A stretch of DNA of 19,379 nucleotides from JBBRRP01 sp964609655 (GTDB lineage Bacteria; Myxococcota_A; Polyangia; Polyangiales; Polyangiaceae): the NCBI GenBank assembly GCA_964609655.1, contig CAZSUA010000073.1, positions 1-19,379 on the forward strand, in the 5' to 3' direction. Below, one piece after another: positions 14,246-19,379 of the stretch. The position numbers and the translations under genes are program-made. Below the pieces are notes generated by a model. That model saw only the letters and a list, made by a program, of their open reading frames with translations. It did not search any database and had not been told where the DNA came from. The first letter of the stretch is position 1. The number at the start of each line of letters is the position of its first letter.

Positions 14246-15378
14246 GTCCGTTGCCTCAAGATCCACAAGAACACTGGACCACCCAGCAAAGTCGTGACGA
14301 TCCCGACCGGCAACTCCGCGGGGCGCACCAGCATGCGCCCACCCAAGTCAGCGAGCACGAGCAGTGCGGCACCAGCCAAGCAGGAGGCTGGCAGCAGCGC
14401 GCGGTGCCCCGGCCCGGCGAGGCGGCGCATGACATGCGGCGCGACCAGACCGACGAACCCAATGATCCCAGCGAACGAAACACACGCGGCTGTTGCGAGG
14501 CTGGCGCCGAAAATGACACCGAGCCGCAGACGCCGAGGGCTGACCCCCAGCGTGCGAGCCGTGTCTTCTCCGAGCTGCAGCGCGTCGAGGCCGCGTGCCA
14601 TGGCGAATAGCACGACAATTCCCGAGCCAGCGTAGGGCAACGCTCGCCCGAGGTTTGCCCAACTCGCGCTGCTCAGGTTGCCGAGCGTCCAGGCGAAGAC
14701 GGCACGCAGCCGATCAGCGTCGCGCAGCATGAGAAACGTGGCGAGCGAAGTCAGGACACTGCCCACGACCGTGCCCGCAAGCAACAGGGCGGTCGTTCCT
14801 CCACGAGTCGCGTTGGCACGCGAGAGCGCCAAGGTGGCAAGCAGTGCCAACGCGGCACCGAGCGCAGCAGCGATCGGGACAAAACGCGAAGCCACACTGA
14901 GATCTAACGCACCGTCCGCGAAGGCGGCCGGCAAGTGACCACTCAGCGTGAGCGCCAGCGTAGCGCCAAACGAAGCGCCGCTGGCGATACCGAGCAAATA
15001 CGGATCCGCGAGCGGGTTGCGAAAAAGACCCTGCATGGCCGCGCCCGAGCCGCCCAAGCTGGCCCCGACCAGGGCGGCCATCAGCACGCGAGGTAGCCGG
15101 AGATCCCAAACGATGCTGCCCATCGTGTCGAGCTCACTCGCTCTGCCGGAGAGGCCGAGCCCGATCGCATGCAGGGTGGTCGAGAGTGAGATCGTCAACG
15201 TCCCGTTCATGGCGGACACGAGCAAACCGGCGGCCAGCAGCAGCGCCGCGGCCGCCAGCGAGAGCCCCGCCCGCCGCCGCATGCGCTGGCTGCGAGCACG
15301 CGCGAACGGTGCGCTATCGCGGGCGAACGGCACGTCGCCGCCAGCCGCCACGCCGGGCAAGGTTGGCTCGGCGTTCAT
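14242..15378 (-). CDS. btuC: Cobalamin ABC transporter permease (FecCD/BtuC family)
   Basis: This 378-residue membrane protein is the transmembrane subunit of a type II importer. It shows the FecCD landmarks 'LRLPRVLMAALVGASLGGSGAAMQGLFRNPLADPYLLGIASGASFGA', here split as the 'RLPR' motif, the 'GAAMQ' segment and the 'NPLADP' loop, then 'WTLGNLSSASW', 'GEDTARTLGV' (coupling region to the ATPase), 'AGIIGFVGLVAPH' and 'PAELPVGIVTTLLGGPVFLWIL'. About ten membrane helices are expected. Residues 1-36 form an Ala/Pro/Arg-rich cytoplasmic extension not usual in BtuC. ATG at 15378 overlaps the binding-protein stop by ATGA. Substrate inference is from the operon. Confidence 0.93.
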   Translation of the reverse strand: MNAEPTLPGVAAGGDVPFARDSAPFARARSQRMRRRAGLSLAAAALLLAAGLLVSAMNGTLTISLSTTLHAIGLGLSGRASELDTMGSIVWDLRLPRVLMAALVGASLGGSGAAMQGLFRNPLADPYLLGIASGASFGATLALTLSGHLPAAFADGALDLSVASRFVPIAAALGAALALLATLALSRANATRGGTTALLLAGTVVGSVLTSLATFLMLRDADRLRAVFAWTLGNLSSASWANLGRALPYAGSGIVVLFAMARGLDALQLGEDTARTLGVSPRRLRLGVIFGASLATAACVSFAGIIGFVGLVAPHVMRRLAGPGHRALLPASCLAGAALLVLADLGGRMLVRPAELPVGIVTTLLGGPVFLWILRQRT

Positions 15379-16311
15379 GGTGGCAGCTCGGGATGAAGTT
15401 TCGCAATCAGAGCGCGCAGAGCTTGCGGTAGGCGAGGACCAGGGCGCGAGAGCAAATGCTCCTCAGCGGCTGCCCACTTGTAGACGCGACCACTTTGGAC
15501 CGCTGCGATCTGACTCCAGCCCGCACGCGCACGGACCTCTTCCAAAGACGCGCCGATGATGACACTCGGATTCTGAACGATGACGAGCTCTGGGCTGAGC
15601 TTCGGAAAGTCTCCGAGGCTCGCAGGGACGATGTTCTGGCCCCCAGCCTTTTGGATCAGCACGCCGATGAACGAATCGGGGCCGACGCTGTAGGGCGTGG
15701 GGTCAAGCTCGTAGTAGACGCTGACCTTGGGCGCGCCTTGGACGCGGCTTTCTAGTTCGGCCAGCTCCGCTCGCATCCCCGCCGTGAGCCCCACGGCCTC
15801 AGCCTTCCTACCTACCAGCTCGCCCGTTCGCTCGATGACGCGGAAGACGTCCGCCAGCTTGCGCGGGCTGGCACCGAAGACATTGACGCCGTTACCCGCC
15901 AACGCTGCGGCGGCTTTGCTATCGTCCGACAGCAGAACCAAGTCGGGTCTGAGCGCCAGCACCCNNNNNNNNNNCACCGAGCTTGGGTAATCGCGCCACT
16001 TCGTTCGGGTAGTCGCTGAAGTCATCGACGCCGACGAGCCGCGCCCCCACCCCGAGCGCGAAAACCGTCTCCGTGAACGACGGCAAAAGCGTGATGATTC
16101 GCAGGGGCTCCCGCGGAACCAACACACTCCTACCACTGTCGTCGACAACGCTTAGCGGGAAGGCAGCCCTAGAAATTGGCCGTAAGTCACCTGCCCGTTC
16201 AGGGGTGGCCTTCGCGCATCCCGCGAGCACGAGCACGACGCCTAGCAGCCCATGCCACCAGCTCCGGGCTCGCGCCGATCGGCTGAGCGTTGCGAGGCGA
16301 TGCGATGTCAT
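15375..16311 (-). CDS. btuF: BtuF-like periplasmic corrinoid-binding lipoprotein, interrupted by an assembly gap
   Basis: Two open frames, one on each side of the N gap, are halves of one protein. The first starts at ATG 16311 with a signal ending 'LLGVVLVLAGC' (lipid cysteine 32), then 'FPLSVVDDSGRSV', 'IITLLPSFTETVFALG', 'LVGVDDFSDYPNEVARLPKLG'. The second continues 'VLALRPDLVLLSDDSK', 'VYYELDPTPYSVGPDSFIG', 'NPSVIIGASLEEV', 'RPGPRLPQALRALIAKLHPE'. This is the class III binding-protein fold of BtuF/FecB, delivering ligand to BtuCD. The halves lie in different frames only because the ten Ns are a placeholder; the true gap must be a multiple of three, and by comparison with relatives about eight residues are missing. 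The stop overlaps the btuC start (ATGA). A 93-bp spacer separates it from the upstream lipoprotein gene. Confidence 0.88.
15965..15974. other. Assembly gap (10 Ns)
   Basis: Ten ambiguous bases join two contigs or scaffolded reads inside the btuF gene. Ten is not a multiple of three although the flanking frames need a multiple of three, so the run length is probably arbitrary. Confidence 0.97.
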
Positions 16312-16404
16312 GTTCCAAGCGAGTCGGGCAGTGTGCTCACTTCTACCGTCGCGCGGGATGCTTTGTGCCGATAAAACCATAACCGCCTCCAACCTTCACA
16401 GGGT

Positions 16405-17718
16405 TCAGAATGCGCCCAGCCCTACTGGCGGTAGACCGCTTCCGGAACCGATCGTAACCGGTGCTCCCTCAGCGAAATTGGCCTTGATGTTAAAGCGCCG
16501 GATCTGACCTAAATCCTTGTCCGCCAGCAGACACGTGTCGCCGCAACCAGGCATACACTTCACCGCATACACCACACCCTTGCCCTTCCCGTCTTTGTCT
16601 GGACGCGCTGTGGCGAGAACGATTGCCTTCTCGGTGCCAAGGTTCAGCGCGAAGAGCTGGTTGTTACCGGCGCCCATCCACGGCGTTTGGGTTATCCCAA
16701 GCAGAGTATCCTCCGAAGCAAACGAAGCGTTGCCCTGCGACGAGAAACCAAGCTCTTGATGCACCGGAATTGTCTTCTTGAGCGTGGGCGGTTCGGTTAC
16801 AGCATCGAATACGAGCACACCCGATTCGCTGGGATTCACCAACGCTCCGTCGCTGTTGATCTCACTGGTGCAAGAGATAGCTAGCAGCTTGCCGGATGGC
16901 GAGAGCTCAGCCCGACCGCAGCCTTTCTTCCCCGAAAGCACGATGTGCCAGCGGGTGGTGTCCGTTTCCGTGTTGATACCCAAAAGCTCGCTATCCGCCC
17001 CCTGCTTGAAGGTGGCCGAATCATAACGTTGCAACACGACAATCGCGGTCTTAGCTCGGAGCGTCAACGACACTGGCGCTGGCGGGAAGCTGTTGTCTCG
17101 CGGCAGCGCAATGCTCGAAACGATCGTGGGCACAGTGGGGTCCACAATCAGGATGTCCCCGCCTTGATCAAAGGGCTCCTTGCCGGGCATTTTGTTGTCA
17201 CCGAACCGAGCCACGTAGGCTTTGGTTTTGGAGAGCGCCAAGTAGTCGTACGGATTGGATTCGAAACCAGTTCCGATCGGAAGCTGCGCACGCACAGTGG
17301 CAGTCTTCGGATCCGCCCACGTCAAAACGTTCGTTCCAAAACGATCCAGAATTACGATTTCGCCACTAGCAGAAGGCGTCGAAGGCAAGCCGAGATCCCC
17401 GGAGAACGGCGCTGCCAATTGCGAGGCCATCGTCGAGCCGCTCGACAAAAAGGACTCAGAAAGCGCATTCCCCTTCGAATCCAAGAGTGCAATCTGACTT
17501 GTTAGGTAATCACCGAGCACGGCAACCATTCCAGCAGGACATGTAGTACTCCCGGTGGCTTCGCTTCCCATCGCGCCACCTGCGCCCGCGTTGGTGGAAG
17601 CGGGGAATGGAACATTGGGCGCACCGCCCAGTGCTACACCCCCAGTGCTGGTGTTTTTGGACTCCAGGCTGCAGCCGACGAGTCCGAATACGAGAACCAC
17701 TCCAACTATTTTTTTCAT
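16405..17718 (-). CDS. Beta-propeller-like lipoprotein of the cobalamin operon (BtuG-like candidate)
   Basis: This 437-residue protein starts 'MKKIVGVVLVFGLVGC', a short lipoprotein signal with lipid cysteine 16. Residues 17-58 are a Gly/Ala/Ser/Thr linker. Residues 62-415 show about seven repeats of a hydrophobic strand followed by a G/S-X-(I/L)-X-X-(D/N) strand: 'VLGDYLTSQIALLD', 'GEIVILDRFG', 'AYVARFGDNK...GGDILIVDP', 'AIVVLQRYDS...ELLGINT', 'LLAISCTSE...SGVLVFDA', 'LLGITQTPW...QLFALNL', 'VVYAVKC...LGQIRRFNI'. This resembles YncE/YVTN-type seven-bladed propellers. Cysteines in the late blades ('VKCMPGCGDTC') may form disulfides. The start overlaps the receptor stop (ATGA) with GGAGG upstream, so it is made together with the BtuB-like receptor. 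In Bacteroides, BtuG is a surface propeller lipoprotein paired with BtuB that binds B12. Similarity here is by layout, not proven homology. Confidence 0.75.
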   Translation of the reverse strand: MKKIVGVVLVFGLVGCSLESKNTSTGGVALGGAPNVPFPASTNAGAGGAMGSEATGSTTCPAGMVAVLGDYLTSQIALLDSKGNALSESFLSSGSTMASQLAAPFSGDLGLPSTPSASGEIVILDRFGTNVLTWADPKTATVRAQLPIGTGFESNPYDYLALSKTKAYVARFGDNKMPGKEPFDQGGDILIVDPTVPTIVSSIALPRDNSFPPAPVSLTLRAKTAIVVLQRYDSATFKQGADSELLGINTETDTTRWHIVLSGKKGCGRAELSPSGKLLAISCTSEINSDGALVNPSESGVLVFDAVTEPPTLKKTIPVHQELGFSSQGNASFASEDTLLGITQTPWMGAGNNQLFALNLGTEKAIVLATARPDKDGKGKGVVYAVKCMPGCGDTCLLADKDLGQIRRFNIKANFAEGAPVTIGSGSGLPPVGLGAF

Positions 17719-19379
17719 TTTAACATGACCTCCATTGTAACAAACACGCTGCGTAAAGGCAGCGGGTAACCAACACTGTCAAAGCGTTCGGTATCGAAAA
17801 CATTCGCGACGCGTGCGCGCGCTTTGACGGCTTCCCCAGAAAATCCCTGCGCCACTTCGAGATCCAAGCTGTGTTGCTCCGGAATCACGACCAACCCAGC
17901 CGGATCGGCGTACCGGCTTGATTGATAGAGTAGCGTTGCTCGGGCGCTGGTTCGATCGATCCACCCCGGCCAATGCGCGTTGCTGCGCCCCTCGACCCCC
18001 AGAACGCTCACCAGCCTTGAATGAAACGGCAAGAAGTCATTTTTCAACGGACGGTCGGGCGTTGTGTCACGCGCATCGAGCAGCGTTAACGAAAGATCCG
18101 TCTCGAAATGCTGTCCCAGCTCTGCCCCAAAAGAGCTCTCAAACCCGCTCAATTGAGCCTCGTGAACATTGATCGGCACGAGATAGCGCTGAGCATTTCG
18201 CACGTAGCTCACCAAGCGATCCACCTGCCGTGAATAGAAGGCCGCATCGGCCCAAATCCGTGAGCCAGCCCAAATCCGTTGCGCCCGAGCGCCTAACTCG
18301 GCCGTGATGCCACGTTCAGGCATCAATTGCGGATTCCCGCGAACCAGCAGCCCCGCTCCATACACCTCACCGAGGCTCGGAAAGCGGACATAGCGCCCTG
18401 CACTGGCATAGCTCGTGAAGGCTGCGGTGCGGCGCGAAATCGAAACACGCCCTACGGGCTCTCCTTGCTCACACACCGAGGAGCCTGCAACCTGGCGACA
18501 GCTCAACGCCACTAAGGGACTCAAAAACCAGTCTCTTGCAAATTCGTACTCGAAGCCGTTGGCCAGACGGGCCGTCAGCGCCGAAGCCCCTGACAGCTCA
18601 ACATCCCCATCGCGACGCTCCAGCCGATCGACGGCGGTATCCAAGGCCGCATCCCAATGCAGGCGAGGCCCCAGCTCCAATCGCACGGCTAGCTTCTGTG
18701 CGGCGCGCTGGCCCGAGTTCTCCACCCGTGGAGCCATGAGGAATAGCTCAAATGCGGGATCGTCATACACGGAGTTTGCGGAGATAAACGAACTCGCCAA
18801 CGTCAACTGATGCTGCTGTTTCCCGCCAAACCGGGCGCTCGTGCTGATCCCCGTCAGCATCCGTTCGTAGCGAGCCCGCGCCCTTTCTGAAGGTAAAAGC
18901 GCGAGCCTGGGCACGCCCTGCTCACGCGCGGTGACATTGGCCACGACGTTCATTTGGACGTTCCGCGACAACTCCAAACGCTGGAGCAGCCACCCATCGA
19001 ACACACTCACGTCCGAATTCGTTTGCCGCCCCACTCTATCGTCGCCGGCGACGAACAACGTGCCGCGATTGTCGGCAAACGGGTACTCGTTGTCCGCGTG
19101 GGTTGCCGCGAGGCCTACCAGTGTCGCCGCTGTTTCACTTCCAGCTCCCGCCCAGGCAAACCCGGATCGCGATCCGAAGCTTCCTAGTCCAACTCCCATG
19201 CCCGAAGTCCCTGGTTCAGGCCGCTTCGGTTCGAACAAGATGGCCCCACCGATCCCCAGTTCATCCACAAATTTCGGACTATTCCCGCGATAAATCTCCA
19301 CGTGATCGATCAACCAGAGTGGCATCGTCGATAGATCGACCGCCCCTCCCACTTCGTCGTTCAAACGGATCCCGGCAAG
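17715..19379 (-). CDS. btuB: TonB-dependent outer-membrane receptor, probably BtuB-like (5' end outside window)
   Basis: The frame is open to the window edge, giving the last 554 residues of a TonB-dependent receptor; the signal peptide, TonB box and most of the plug are missing. The visible part begins within the plug: 'LNDEVGGAVDLSTMPLWLID' then 'HVEIYRGNSPKF' and 'GIGGAILFEPKR', the 'veV.rG..s..yG..aiGG.I' plug region. The rest is barrel: 'RYVRFPSLGEVYG', 'GNPQLMPERG' and 'ANVFDTERFDSVGYPLPLRS' match the conserved late barrel of BtuB/FepA relatives. It ends 'FVTMEVMLK', with Lys rather than the usual final aromatic residue. It is the first seen gene of the corrinoid operon and likely imports cobalamin or cobinamide with energy from TonB-ExbBD, which are not in the window. 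Substrate is inferred from context. Confidence 0.88.
   Translation of the reverse strand, partial: LAGIRLNDEVGGAVDLSTMPLWLIDHVEIYRGNSPKFVDELGIGGAILFEPKRPEPGTSGMGVGLGSFGSRSGFAWAGAGSETAATLVGLAATHADNEYPFADNRGTLFVAGDDRVGRQTNSDVSVFDGWLLQRLELSRNVQMNVVANVTAREQGVPRLALLPSERARARYERMLTGISTSARFGGKQQHQLTLASSFISANSVYDDPAFELFLMAPRVENSGQRAAQKLAVRLELGPRLHWDAALDTAVDRLERRDGDVELSGASALTARLANGFEYEFARDWFLSPLVALSCRQVAGSSVCEQGEPVGRVSISRRTAAFTSYASAGRYVRFPSLGEVYGAGLLVRGNPQLMPERGITAELGARAQRIWAGSRIWADAAFYSRQVDRLVSYVRNAQRYLVPINVHEAQLSGFESSFGAELGQHFETDLSLTLLDARDTTPDRPLKNDFLPFHSRLVSVLGVEGRSNAHWPGWIDRTSARATLLYQSSRYADPAGLVVIPEQHSLDLEVAQGFSGEAVKARARVANVFDTERFDSVGYPLPLRSVFVTMEVMLK

Noticed and set aside
16312..16404. Possible cobalamin riboswitch before btuF
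   Set aside because: The 93-bp gap is too short for the roughly 200-base element and I see no B12-box-like sequence. A riboswitch is more likely upstream of the receptor gene, beyond the window.

Overview
The window looks like a chromosomal piece of a Gram-negative, probably myxobacterial (Myxococcota, Polyangia-like) draft genome. This is an inference. It rests on several lipoproteins whose lipobox cysteine is followed by a long Gly/Ser/Ala-rich linker, on a Lys/Ala/Pro-rich histone-H1-like protein tail, and on moderately high GC. A run of ten Ns at 15965-15974 shows it is a draft scaffold. No rRNA, tRNA, CRISPR array, transposase or prophage gene was found.

Left part (1-11097), mixed housekeeping and accessory genes. 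The window opens with the last 19 codons of a TPM-domain (YgcG-type) protein and a second small TPM-domain protein, both +. Convergent to these is a VOC/glyoxalase-fold protein with a lysine-rich tail (-). A 564-bp divergent gap with a direct and an inverted repeat precedes a GH2 beta-mannosidase (+). Then come a cold-shock-domain protein with a long leader (-), a UPF1/IGHMBP2-like SF1B helicase (+), a membrane fatty-acid desaturase directly abutting a small exported barrel-like protein (both -), a lipoprotein with a Gly-rich linker and a jelly-roll-like domain (-), and a Cys-rich lipoprotein followed 7 bp later by a glutathione S-transferase (-).

Right part (11310-19379), one long minus-strand operon for cobalamin/corrinoid capture, import and salvage. 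In transcription order: a TonB-dependent receptor (BtuB-like, cut by the window edge); a surface-type lipoprotein with about seven beta-propeller-like repeats; a BtuF-like periplasmic binding lipoprotein interrupted by the N gap; a BtuC permease; a BtuD ATPase; CobU (adenosylcobinamide kinase/guanylyltransferase); a DUF71/COG2102 ATP-pyrophosphatase; and a second, non-exported BtuF-like cobalamin-binding protein that carries a one-base frameshift near its C-terminus. Most junctions overlap (ATGA or TGATG) or abut (TAA-ATG), so the genes are probably translationally coupled. The 5' end of the operon, where a B12 riboswitch would be expected, lies beyond the right edge.

The most interesting feature is the propeller lipoprotein encoded between btuB and btuF. 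Its position, lipidation signal and apparent seven-blade pattern recall BtuG of Bacteroides, a surface propeller that hands B12 to BtuB, but here in a proteobacterial-type operon. The cytoplasmic Cys-motif binding protein next to the DUF71 enzyme is a second candidate for undescribed corrinoid handling.
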